Shown piece after piece: positions 26,723 through 34,801 of a stretch of 64,000 bases of DNA. Every line of letters begins with the position of its first letter. Position 1 is the first letter of the stretch. The notes beneath the pieces were generated by a model. That model ran no database searches and was not told the DNA's origin. It saw nothing but the letters and a program-made list of their open reading frames with translations. Origin of the DNA: Acinetobacter sp. WCHAc010034 (GTDB lineage Bacteria > Pseudomonadota > Gammaproteobacteria > Pseudomonadales > Moraxellaceae). The translations under genes were made by a program, and so were the position numbers. The stretch lies in contig NZ_CP032279.1 of NCBI RefSeq assembly GCF_001696615.3, forward strand, positions 2,728,001 to 2,792,000, given 5' to 3'.

Positions 26723-27766
26723 ATGGCACATCAACTTGAACAAATGGCGTATGTTGGCGAAACCCCTTGGCATGGACTAGGTAATCAACTCAGCCAAAAC
26801 CAGCCGATCGAAGTCTGGGCACAGCAGGCCGGTATGGACTGGCGCATTGAATCCTCCAATGTCAGTTACATGGCGCAGAATGAACGCGGGCAAAGCATCA
26901 TCATGCCTTATGAAGAGCAACGGGTGCTGTACCGCTCTGATACCCATGCTCCGCTGTCTGTGGTTAGTCAGCGCTTTCAGGAAGTCCAGCCCCGTGAAAT
27001 TCTGGAATTCTACCGTGACCTGACGGAGCAATCTGGCTTTGAACTGGAAACAGCAGGGGTACTGAAAGGCGGCAAGAAGTTCTGGGCCTTAGCTAAAACT
27101 GGACAGACCTCTGCCTTAAAAGGCAAGGATGTCAGCAATGGCTATATGCTGCTGGCAACGGCTTGTGACGGTACCTTGGCGACCACGGCGCAATTTACCT
27201 CCATCCGTGTGGTGTGCAACAACACTTTAGCGATTGCCCTGAAAGGACAGAACAGCAATGCCGGTGTGGTCAAAGTCCCGCACAGCACCCGCTTTGATGC
27301 AGATAAGGTCAAGCAGCAGTTGGGCATCTCTGTGCGTGCATGGGAGGAGCACATGTATGAAATGAAACAGCTGACTCAGCGTAAAGTGACCCAGCAGGAA
27401 GCTGCCGCCTATTTCGATGCGGTGTTTAACAACAGCAGCATGAGCATGGCAGATCAGGAGGACAATATCATTCAGTTCTACCGTGATGTGGCGGCTCAGG
27501 CCGCGCAAGCCAATGCAAAGGAAAAGTCGGAACCGAATGCCAAATCCATGAATAAGACCATGCAGATGTTTAACGGTCAGGGGCGAGGAGCAACGCTGTC
27601 CTCTGCTAAAGACACGGCCTACGGTTTGCTGTGCGCGATTACCGAGTTCACAGACCATGAACGCCGCGCCATGAGTCAGGATCACCGTCTGGATTCAGCA
27701 TGGTTCGGTGCAGGCGCTGGACTCAAGCAGCGCGGGCTGGAACAGGCCTTGCGCATGATTGCCTGA
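26723..27766 (+). CDS. DUF932 (phage/plasmid-like TIGR03299) protein
   Basis: A 347-residue protein of the DUF932 family, common on plasmids, phages and integrative elements. Recognisable parts are the N-terminal AYVGETPWHGLGNQL, the central FWALAKTGQTSALKG and GYMLLATACDGTLATTAQFTSIRVVCNNTLAIAL, and the C-terminal DHERRAMSQDHRLDSAWFGAG. The biochemical role is not established. ATG at 26723 follows AAGGAAAAATCTC; a TTG seven codons upstream lies in the hairpin T-run. It sits with YqaJ and Cys-rich protein genes, a set I know from mobile elements. Confidence 0.88.
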   Translation: MAHQLEQMAYVGETPWHGLGNQLSQNQPIEVWAQQAGMDWRIESSNVSYMAQNERGQSIIMPYEEQRVLYRSDTHAPLSVVSQRFQEVQPREILEFYRDLTEQSGFELETAGVLKGGKKFWALAKTGQTSALKGKDVSNGYMLLATACDGTLATTAQFTSIRVVCNNTLAIALKGQNSNAGVVKVPHSTRFDADKVKQQLGISVRAWEEHMYEMKQLTQRKVTQQEAAAYFDAVFNNSSMSMADQEDNIIQFYRDVAAQAAQANAKEKSEPNAKSMNKTMQMFNGQGRGATLSSAKDTAYGLLCAITEFTDHERRAMSQDHRLDSAWFGAGAGLKQRGLEQALRMIA

Positions 27767-27830
27767 TCTCAATCAGTTCACCTGAATCAGCCCAGAAAAT
27801 CCGTTCACCAACACACCTTCAATACTTCAC

Positions 27831-27858
27831 AGCCGCATCTGCAGATGCGGCTTTTTTA
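27831..27858 (+). promoter_or_regulatory. Terminator-like hairpin between the DUF932 and YqaJ genes
   Basis: A perfect 22-base palindrome, agccgcatctg/cagatgcggct (27831-27852), is followed by TTTTT. It lies 64 bases after the DUF932 stop and 32 bases before the YqaJ start, so it is both a 3' end for one gene and a 5' leader hairpin for the next. Confidence 0.8.
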
Positions 27859-27890
27859 TGCCCGAAATTGAACAGAATAGGAAAATAAAC

Positions 27891-28925
27891 ATGAACTCAG
27901 CAATATTCGTTTATCAAAACCAAACGCAGCCGCAACACCGTATGCCTAAGTTATTTATGGCAAAACGCTTTGTCGATACTCGAAAACTCAGTCAGGCCGA
28001 ATGGCTGGAAGTACGGCGTCAGGGCATCGGCAGTAGTGACTGCGCTGCAGCCTGCGGCCTTAATCCCTATATGTCGATGCTGGAACTGTGGATGATCAAG
28101 ACTGGACGGATCAAACAATCCATCGAAGATGAAAGTGAAGGCCATGCGCCTTTGTACTGGGGTAAGCAGCTAGAGCCTCTGGTTGCCGAATACTACAGCA
28201 TGCATACCAACCGAAAAGTCCGCCGCGTGAATGCTGTACTTCAGCATCCTGATCCAGACAAGTCCTTCATGCTGGCGAACTTGGATTATTCAGTGGTAGG
28301 CAGTGAAGACGTTCAGGTGCTTGAATGTAAAACTGCAGGAGAATATGGCGCGAAACTTTGGCGAGATGGGGTGCCTTTATACGTACTCTGTCAGGTACAA
28401 CACCAATTGGCTGTTACAGGTAAGAAAGCCGCACATATCTGCGTGCTGATCTGCGGGCATGAAACCCGTATTTTTAAAGTGACCCGAAGTGAATCTGTCA
28501 TTCAGCATATCGTGAATGCAGAACGCTACTTCTGGGAGTGTGTGGAAAAGGATACACCGCCTGATGCAGATGCCAGTGCATCGGCAGCCAAAGCATTACA
28601 GCAGCTGTATCCCGAATATGTACCGCTGAGCACTGCGGATTTATCTGGGGATGAGCAAGCCAACCAGCAGTTTGAACAGCTGATTCAAGCGCGCAATCAC
28701 ATTGAAAAGCACCAAGAGCAGTTTGACTTGCTGAAGCACCAGCTGCAGGCCAAGATGCAGCAGGCTGAACGAGCGACCTTTAAAGCCGGTTCGGTGACAT
28801 GGAAAAAGGCCAAAGACTCGATCAGCTTGGATACGAAGGCTTTGCTCAAATCACACCCTGAATATCTCAGCCTATTCCCGCAAAGCAAACAAGGTTCACG
28901 GCGCTTCAATATCTATACCGATTAG
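27891..28925 (+). CDS. YqaJ-family viral recombinase (lambda-exonuclease-like)
   Basis: A 344-residue PD-(D/E)XK nuclease of the YqaJ family. GIGSSDCAAACGLNPYMS (about residues 44-60) is the family's first signature. LANLDYSV supplies the Asp and LECKTAG (about residues 143-149) the Glu-x-Lys of the active site. QVQHQLAVTGKKAAHICVLICG follows. The C-terminal third is a helical Gln/Lys-rich tail. It should be a 5'-3' exonuclease used in recombination or replication of the element. ATG at 27891 has AGGA upstream; the earlier in-frame ATG at 27858 lies in a terminator T-run. Confidence 0.9.
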   Translation: MNSAIFVYQNQTQPQHRMPKLFMAKRFVDTRKLSQAEWLEVRRQGIGSSDCAAACGLNPYMSMLELWMIKTGRIKQSIEDESEGHAPLYWGKQLEPLVAEYYSMHTNRKVRRVNAVLQHPDPDKSFMLANLDYSVVGSEDVQVLECKTAGEYGAKLWRDGVPLYVLCQVQHQLAVTGKKAAHICVLICGHETRIFKVTRSESVIQHIVNAERYFWECVEKDTPPDADASASAAKALQQLYPEYVPLSTADLSGDEQANQQFEQLIQARNHIEKHQEQFDLLKHQLQAKMQQAERATFKAGSVTWKKAKDSISLDTKALLKSHPEYLSLFPQSKQGSRRFNIYTD

Positions 28926-28952
28926 CCTAAGCAGAACATTTAACAATGACCG

Positions 28953-28986
28953 AAAAATCCCATGCCTGAGCGCATGGGATTTTTTA
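28953..28986 (+). promoter_or_regulatory. Terminator-like hairpin between YqaJ and the Cys-rich gene
   Basis: aaaaatcccatgc (28953-28965) pairs with gcatgggattttt around ctgagc; the T-run follows. The next gene starts 58 bases later. The sequence after it (TTTTTTATGCCC) matches that after the 27831 hairpin. Confidence 0.78.
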
Positions 28987-29043
28987 TGCCCAATTCATTT
29001 TTACTCAACACAGCAGCGCATTTAAAGCATAGAGGAAAACACC

Positions 29044-29973
29044 ATGATTAAAGGTTTAGTAATCACACCGCCTATTTTAGGACGCATCAGTATTGGCAAG
29101 GTTGTTGAAAAGAACGGCAAGCGTCTGCCTGAAAAGGATGACCAGTTTACCATTACCAGCCAAATCCAAAGCAAAGACGGTTGGATCAAGCATCCATTGG
29201 ATGAACGGCTGCGTGCCAGAGCACAGAACCAGAAACTCCGAAGCATTCCAGTCCGTATGATCTTCAATGATCCTGAGCTGAATCTGAGGGCGGAATACAA
29301 CCTGTTTGACCGGCAAACTGGTCGGCCTGTTTGTATCGGCAATGGAGAAACCTGCCAGCGATTGACCAATCAAGGTATAGAGCAGCATCCATGTCCATCA
29401 CCTGACCTTTGCCCATTGGCACAAGGTGGCAACTGCAGACCCTATGGACGTTTGCATGTCAATTTAGATGAGTCGGATGAACTGGGTACATTTATTTTCA
29501 GAACCACAGGCTTTAACAGCATACGAACGTTGACCGCACGGCTGAACTATTACCATGCCGCATCGAATGGCTTGCTGTCATGTCTACCGTTACAACTCAC
29601 CCTTCGAGGTAAATCCACCACACAAAGCTATCGTAAGCCCGTGTATTACGTGGATCTAACTTTAAGGGATGGTGTCAACCTTCAACAAGCCATTCAAACA
29701 GCGAAAGAGATTGATCAACAAAGTAAAGCTTCAGGCTTTAATCAACATGCTTTAGATCAGATGGCACGGCAAGGTTATGGTAATGCGAGGTTTGAGATGA
29801 ATTCAGAAGAAGGATTGGACTTGGTAGAGGAGTTGTATACGGATGAGGCTGTTGAGTCTGAGCAAATACAGCCTGAGTCGAAAACCAAGGTAAAGCCTAA
29901 GCTGCATCAGGCAGATAGCTTTGTACAGAATCTTCAGCAAGGCTTACAGCAGAATGTATGGGCTGTGAATTAG
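29044..29973 (+). CDS. Cys-rich, probably metal-binding protein (recombination-directionality-factor-like family)
   Basis: A 309-residue protein of a plasmid/ICE family often labelled 'hydrolase or metal-binding protein'. Five cysteines cluster at about residues 97-130 (RPVCIGNGETC, HPCPSPDLCPLAQGGNC) and could bind zinc or an iron-sulfur centre. The flanking sequence, NLFDRQTGRPVC and the later FIFRTTGFNSIRTLTARLNYY, recalls gp3-like recombination directionality factors; I am unsure of this. The C-terminus is acidic and disordered. It forms a module with the DUF932 and YqaJ genes. ATG preceded by AGAGGAAAACACC. Confidence 0.72.
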   Translation: MIKGLVITPPILGRISIGKVVEKNGKRLPEKDDQFTITSQIQSKDGWIKHPLDERLRARAQNQKLRSIPVRMIFNDPELNLRAEYNLFDRQTGRPVCIGNGETCQRLTNQGIEQHPCPSPDLCPLAQGGNCRPYGRLHVNLDESDELGTFIFRTTGFNSIRTLTARLNYYHAASNGLLSCLPLQLTLRGKSTTQSYRKPVYYVDLTLRDGVNLQQAIQTAKEIDQQSKASGFNQHALDQMARQGYGNARFEMNSEEGLDLVEELYTDEAVESEQIQPESKTKVKPKLHQADSFVQNLQQGLQQNVWAVN

Positions 29974-30068
29974 AGGGAGTGGACGCGATTGGACTCCGTA
30001 AAATTTTATTGGACTGCCCTATGATCTGAGCGAATACGCGCTCGCATCAATGATTAGGAGTAAACATC

Positions 30069-30299
30069 ATGAATGCGTTCACAGGTCAAACCTTTCAGAT
30101 GAATCAACTTATTAGTATTAAAGAAGTCATTAAAATTATAGGTGTAGGGAGATCGACTATTTACGAAATGATGGATGAGTTTTCACCGTATTACGATCCT
30201 ACTTTTCCAAAGAAAGTTAAAATCACGCAAAACCGTATCGGCTGGTCAGCTTATGAAATTCATCAATGGATTGAAAGCAAGTTGGCGGAACGTGCATAA
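30069..30299 (+). CDS. AlpA-family DNA-binding regulator
   Basis: A 76-residue helix-turn-helix protein. LISIKEVIKIIGVGRSTIYEMM is the MerR-like AlpA recognition region, and IGWSAYEIHQWIESKLAERA is the usual AlpA C-terminus. AlpA proteins activate integrase expression or act as excisionases in satellites and islands. The integrase here is 11 kb away, so direct coupling is uncertain. ATG preceded by TTAGGAGTAAACATC. DNA after it to about 30580 is extremely AT-rich with no gene. Confidence 0.85.
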   Translation: MNAFTGQTFQMNQLISIKEVIKIIGVGRSTIYEMMDEFSPYYDPTFPKKVKITQNRIGWSAYEIHQWIESKLAERA

Positions 30300-30580
30300 A
30301 ACTGGGAGCTTTGGCTCCCTTATTTTTATTAGCTCGTAGTTTGATAGGGAGAAATTATACTTACAAAATTCGATGCTTTTCATAATTAAAATTACATTTT
30401 AGATATATTTTTTTTCGATGAATTTTAATGAATTAGATCAAAAGTTTAGAGTGTTTTTTTTCTAAGATATATTAATTTTTTTTTTTAGATATTTGATTTA
30501 TTTTAGTATTTTTTAATTTTGTATTGGGTGAAATTTGTTCTGTAGTTTTGTCGAGGTTAATAACATGTTTGGAGTCGAAA

Positions 30581-30814
30581 ATGTCTGGACAACCTGTACC
30601 ATTAGAGAAGCTATTTAAACAAATGGCTGAAACCATGCAAGCTGAACAAAATAAATTTGATCAAGCGGTTTATCAATCTGCATCACCAACCCAAAAAAAG
30701 AGAATGCTTCAAAATTGTTATGATAATGGTATAAAAGTGCCAGATATCTCAAAAAAGACAGGAGTGCCAGAAAGTACTATTTATTCAAAAATCAAAACAA
30801 GAGGTAAAAAATAG
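30581..30814 (+). CDS. Small helix-turn-helix protein
   Basis: A 77-residue protein. The N-terminal half is amphipathic helix (LEKLFKQMAETMQAEQNKF). The C-terminal half, NGIKVPDISKKTGVPESTIY, reads as a resolvase-type (HTH_7-like) helix-turn-helix, ending in a basic tail. Probably a small transcriptional regulator, maybe of the downstream restriction operon. ATG chosen at 30581 (GGAG seven bases upstream) over an upstream start in the AT-rich leader. It ends before the palindromic terminator at 30847. Confidence 0.65.
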   Translation: MSGQPVPLEKLFKQMAETMQAEQNKFDQAVYQSASPTQKKRMLQNCYDNGIKVPDISKKTGVPESTIYSKIKTRGKK

Positions 30815-30846
30815 CAATAATGAATTTTGAATTCATGCAATTAACA

Positions 30847-30882
30847 AAATAAAGGCGACAAATATTTGTCGCCTTTATTTAT
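30847..30882. terminator. Palindromic terminator
   Basis: A perfect 26-base palindrome, aaaggcgacaaat/atttgtcgccttt (30851-30876), flanked by A- and T-rich arms; it can stop transcription in both directions. The hsd operon starts 160 bases later. Confidence 0.82.
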
Positions 30883-31039
30883 TGGTCTTTTAGTTAGCAT
30901 ATACCAGCTAGAAGATGAACTTCTCGATTGCTCAGTATGGCAGGTGGAATTTGAATTTTTGTTTAAAAAATAGACAGATATCATTCCTTATTTTCGCTAT
31001 GATTCATTTCAATATTTAAACAAATGTATTTGGTCAGTC

Positions 31040-33493
31040 ATGGCGATTAAAAAAACAGAACTCTATTCTTCTCTTTGGGCAAGTTGTGATGAACTGCGTG
31101 GTGGTATGGATGCGAGTCAATATAAAGACTATGTACTTACCATGCTGTTTTTAAAATACATTTCTGATAAATATAGCAATGATGACTTTGCCATTATTGA
31201 AATTCCTGAAGATGCAACTTTCGATAAAATCAGTGAGCTAAAAGGCAATAAAGAAATTGGTGATAAGCTCAATATCATCATCCGAAAAATTGCTGAAGCC
31301 AATAACCTGCGTGGCGTGATTGACGTTGCCGACTTTAATGACGAAGACAAGTTGGGTAAAGGCAAGGATATGATCGACCGATTGACCAAGTTAATCGGTC
31401 TTTTCGAAGGCTTAAACTTAGCTGATAATCGTGCAGACGGGGATGACTTACTTGGTGATGCGTATGAGTATTTGATGCGCCACTTTGCAACGGAGTCCGG
31501 TAAATCAAAAGGTCAATTCTATACTCCGGCGGAAGTGTCACGTGTTGTGGCAAAAGTTGTAGGAATTAAAAAAGAAACACCAAAAAATGCGACTGTTTAT
31601 GACCCGACTTGTGGGTCTGGTTCTTTGCTGTTAAAAGCCTCGGATGAAGCCGAGAAAGGCTTAACCATCTACGGTCAAGAGATGGACAATGCGACCTCTG
31701 CATTGGCACGTATGAACATGATTCTGCATGGCGATGTCGGTGAAGGTGCCAAAATTACCCAAGGTAATACGCTTTCGTCCCCTGAATATAAAGATGAAGC
31801 AGGTCAGCTCATGACCTTTGATTTTGCTGTTGCCAACCCGCCATTCTCTAGTAAGAACTGGACCAATGGTTTAACACCAGATAATGATGAATTTGACCGT
31901 TTTGGGTGGGGTGTACCGCCTGAAAAAAATGGTGACTTTGCCTTTTTACTGCATATTTTAAAAAGTCTAAAAAGTAAAGGTAAAGCAGCAGTTATTTTGC
32001 CGCATGGTGTTTTATTCCGTGGCAATGCAGAAGCACGTATTCGTGAAAACCTGATTAAGCAAGGCTATATCAAAGGCATTATCGGTCTACCTGCAAACTT
32101 GTTCTATGGCACTGGTATTCCAGCATCGATTATTGTGATTGATAAAGCTGTGGCTAAGCCAATTCAGTTTAATGAAGATGATGAAGTGATCGATGGTCAA
32201 AGCATCTTTATGATTGATGCGAGTAAAGGCTTTATTAAAGATGGCAATAAAAACCGCTTACGCCATCAGGATATTCACAAAATTGTCGATGTCTTTACTA
32301 AAGAGCTAGTGCTTGAGGGCTATAGCCGTAAAGTTGATATCAAATTTATTGTTCAGAACGAATATAACTTAAATATTCCACGTTATATCGATTCAAGCGA
32401 AGCTGAAGATTTGCATGATCTAAGTGCACATTTAAAAGGTGGTATTCCAAAGTGTGATATTGATGCTCTGCAAAATTATTGGGACGTTTTACCAAGCATT
32501 CGTGCCAGCTTGTTTGAAAAAGACCGTGAAGGTTATGGTCGCTGTTTAGTCGCTGCCAATGAAGTGAAGAAAACTATTCTAGAGCATGCTGAATTTAAAA
32601 CTTTTGCTGTTGAAAGTTTAAAGCCGTTTACAGAGTGGTTTAAGCGTAGTGCATTTAAGGCAATTGAGAAAGATCAAAAGCCAAAGGACATCATGCTGCG
32701 TGTCAGTGAAGACTTATTGCAAAGCTATGAAAAAGTTGCCTTGCTAGATAAGTATGATATTTATCAAATCTTTATGGAATATTGGGATGAAGTGTTGCAG
32801 GACGATGTATCTGTCATTACCCAAGACAGCTGGGCAGGTGCAAAGCTCATTCGCAATTTAACGGCTGAAAAGGACAATAAATTAAAAGAAGTTCCTGACT
32901 TAGTGATTGGGAAAATTAAGTATAAGGCTGAGGTGATTCCACCACATTTGATTGTGGCGAAGTATTTTGCCACTGAGCAAGCGACTTTAGATGCAAATCA
33001 AGCAGAGCTTGATATTGCAACACAACAGTTAGAAAGCTTTATTGAAGAGCATACTGCTGATGAAGGTTTATTGCTTGAAGCCCTAAATGATAAAGACAAA
33101 GTGACTTTGGCAACAGTTAAAGCTCGCTTAAAACTTGCGATTGATGCTGAAGAAAAGCAAGTGTTGAAAAATGTTCAAAAGTTATTTGAAGCTGAAACGG
33201 CTTTAAAGAAAACAGTAAAAGAGCTACAAGAAGCTTTGGATCTGAAAGTATTCACCAAGTACCCGAACTTAACTGAAAATGAAGTGAAAGATTTGGTGGT
33301 GCAAGATAAGTGGTTTGCTACGTTAAATAGCAGTATTGAAGCTGAGATTGAGCGTGTGACGCAACAATTAGCAAACCGTGTGAAAGAGCTTAATGAGCGT
33401 TATGCAGAACCATTACCGCAAATTACCCAAAATGTTGAAGCTTTAGGTTTAAAAGTGACTGAGCATTTAAAAGCAATGGGTTTGGAGTGGTAA
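31040..33493 (+). CDS. hsdM: HsdM, type I restriction-modification methyltransferase
   Basis: An 817-residue N6-adenine methyltransferase subunit. An N-terminal HsdM_N helical domain (LWASCDELRGGMDASQYKDYVLTMLFLKYISD) is followed by the catalytic domain. That domain has motif I DPTCGSGSLLL (about residues 188-198) and motif IV NPPF (about 264-267). The last 300 residues or so form an extra coiled-coil-rich region, making it longer than classical HsdM (about 500-530). It methylates adenine in the sequence chosen by HsdS. First gene of an operon; hsdS overlaps its stop by one base (TAATG). Confidence 0.96.
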   Translation: MAIKKTELYSSLWASCDELRGGMDASQYKDYVLTMLFLKYISDKYSNDDFAIIEIPEDATFDKISELKGNKEIGDKLNIIIRKIAEANNLRGVIDVADFNDEDKLGKGKDMIDRLTKLIGLFEGLNLADNRADGDDLLGDAYEYLMRHFATESGKSKGQFYTPAEVSRVVAKVVGIKKETPKNATVYDPTCGSGSLLLKASDEAEKGLTIYGQEMDNATSALARMNMILHGDVGEGAKITQGNTLSSPEYKDEAGQLMTFDFAVANPPFSSKNWTNGLTPDNDEFDRFGWGVPPEKNGDFAFLLHILKSLKSKGKAAVILPHGVLFRGNAEARIRENLIKQGYIKGIIGLPANLFYGTGIPASIIVIDKAVAKPIQFNEDDEVIDGQSIFMIDASKGFIKDGNKNRLRHQDIHKIVDVFTKELVLEGYSRKVDIKFIVQNEYNLNIPRYIDSSEAEDLHDLSAHLKGGIPKCDIDALQNYWDVLPSIRASLFEKDREGYGRCLVAANEVKKTILEHAEFKTFAVESLKPFTEWFKRSAFKAIEKDQKPKDIMLRVSEDLLQSYEKVALLDKYDIYQIFMEYWDEVLQDDVSVITQDSWAGAKLIRNLTAEKDNKLKEVPDLVIGKIKYKAEVIPPHLIVAKYFATEQATLDANQAELDIATQQLESFIEEHTADEGLLLEALNDKDKVTLATVKARLKLAIDAEEKQVLKNVQKLFEAETALKKTVKELQEALDLKVFTKYPNLTENEVKDLVVQDKWFATLNSSIEAEIERVTQQLANRVKELNERYAEPLPQITQNVEALGLKVTEHLKAMGLEW

Positions 33494-34773
33494 TGATGGC
33501 TCAAAGTAATTTAACTTTTACAGAAAAGCATGATGTTCCTGAAGGTTATAAAAAAACTGAAGTTGGCGTAATTCCTAATGATTGGAATGTAGAGAGTCTT
33601 CAAAATTTATGCCGTAGTTCTATCACATACGGCATAGTTCAATGTGGACCACATATTCCAAATGGTGTTCCATATATCCGTGTATCTGATATGAATTCAT
33701 CGGAACTCAATGTAGATGAAATGCTAAGAACCTCTCCAGAAATAGCTTCATCATTTGGTAGGTCTAAAGTTGAAGAAGGAGATATTGTCTATGCTTTACG
33801 AGGAAAATTAGGTGAAGTAAAAATGGTTGGCACTGCGGTCTCAGGTGCGAACCTCACACAGGGTACAGCTAGGATTGCCCCGAAAAATAATATAGACAAT
33901 CGTTATTTATTATGGACTTTACGTAGCCCTCAGGCTTTAAAGCAAGCTGTAAAAGAAGCTAAAGGAAGTACATTTGTAGAAATTACTTTAGGTAATTTAA
34001 AAGGCATTGGTGTGCCATTACCTTCTTCAAGAGAAGAACAAGAAAAAATCGCCACAGCTTTATCCGATACCGATGCTTTAATTTCTGAATTTGAAAAACT
34101 CATTGAGAAAAAACAAGCCATTAAAACTGCAACCATGCAACAGCTTTTAACAGGTAAAACTCGTTTGCCTGAATTTGCTTTGCGTGAAGATGGCACGCCT
34201 AAAGGTTATAAAGGGAGTGAGCTAGGGCAGATTCCTGAGGATTGGGAAGTTGATAAAATTAGAAATACTTTATCGATAACAACAGGTAGCCGAAATACAC
34301 AAGATAAAGTAAATGATGGGGCTTATCCATTCTTTGTAAGATCACAAAATGTTGAACGAATTAATACATATTCCTTTGATGGTGAAGGTGTTCTAACTGC
34401 TGGTGATGGCGTGGGTACGGGTAAAATTTTCCATTATATAAATGGTAAATGTGACATTCATCAACGTGTATATCTTATGTCTGACTTTAAGCAAACTTTA
34501 GATGGATATTACTTTTATATATTTTTTAGTAATTATTTCTACGACCGTATTATGTCTATGACAGCAAAATCGTCGGTTGATTCAGTTAGACGAGAGATGA
34601 TCGCAGACATGCTAATTTTTTTACCATCGATCAATGAGCAAAAGAAAATTGCTTCTGTGATAAAAAATTTATTTGAAGAAATTGAAGTATTAAATATCAA
34701 GTTGAATAAATTGTTAAAAATTAAACAAGGCATGATGCAAGAACTTTTAACGGGTAAAACTCGTTTAGTTTAA
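33493..34773 (+). CDS. hsdS: HsdS, type I specificity subunit
   Basis: A 426-residue subunit with two target-recognition domains, each followed by a conserved helix. The internal repeat is clear. GYKKTEVGVIPNDWNV near the start is matched by GYKGSELGQIPEDWEV at about residue 235. LLTGKTRLP at about residue 218 is matched by LLTGKTRLV at the very end. Each half-site of the bipartite DNA target is read by one domain; the target cannot be predicted. ATG at 33493 overlaps the hsdM TAA, with GGAG upstream, so translation is coupled. Confidence 0.94.
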   Translation: MMAQSNLTFTEKHDVPEGYKKTEVGVIPNDWNVESLQNLCRSSITYGIVQCGPHIPNGVPYIRVSDMNSSELNVDEMLRTSPEIASSFGRSKVEEGDIVYALRGKLGEVKMVGTAVSGANLTQGTARIAPKNNIDNRYLLWTLRSPQALKQAVKEAKGSTFVEITLGNLKGIGVPLPSSREEQEKIATALSDTDALISEFEKLIEKKQAIKTATMQQLLTGKTRLPEFALREDGTPKGYKGSELGQIPEDWEVDKIRNTLSITTGSRNTQDKVNDGAYPFFVRSQNVERINTYSFDGEGVLTAGDGVGTGKIFHYINGKCDIHQRVYLMSDFKQTLDGYYFYIFFSNYFYDRIMSMTAKSSVDSVRREMIADMLIFLPSINEQKKIASVIKNLFEEIEVLNIKLNKLLKIKQGMMQELLTGKTRLV

Positions 34774-34801
34774 GTACGGTTAAAAATATTTGGGGGTAAA
34801 T

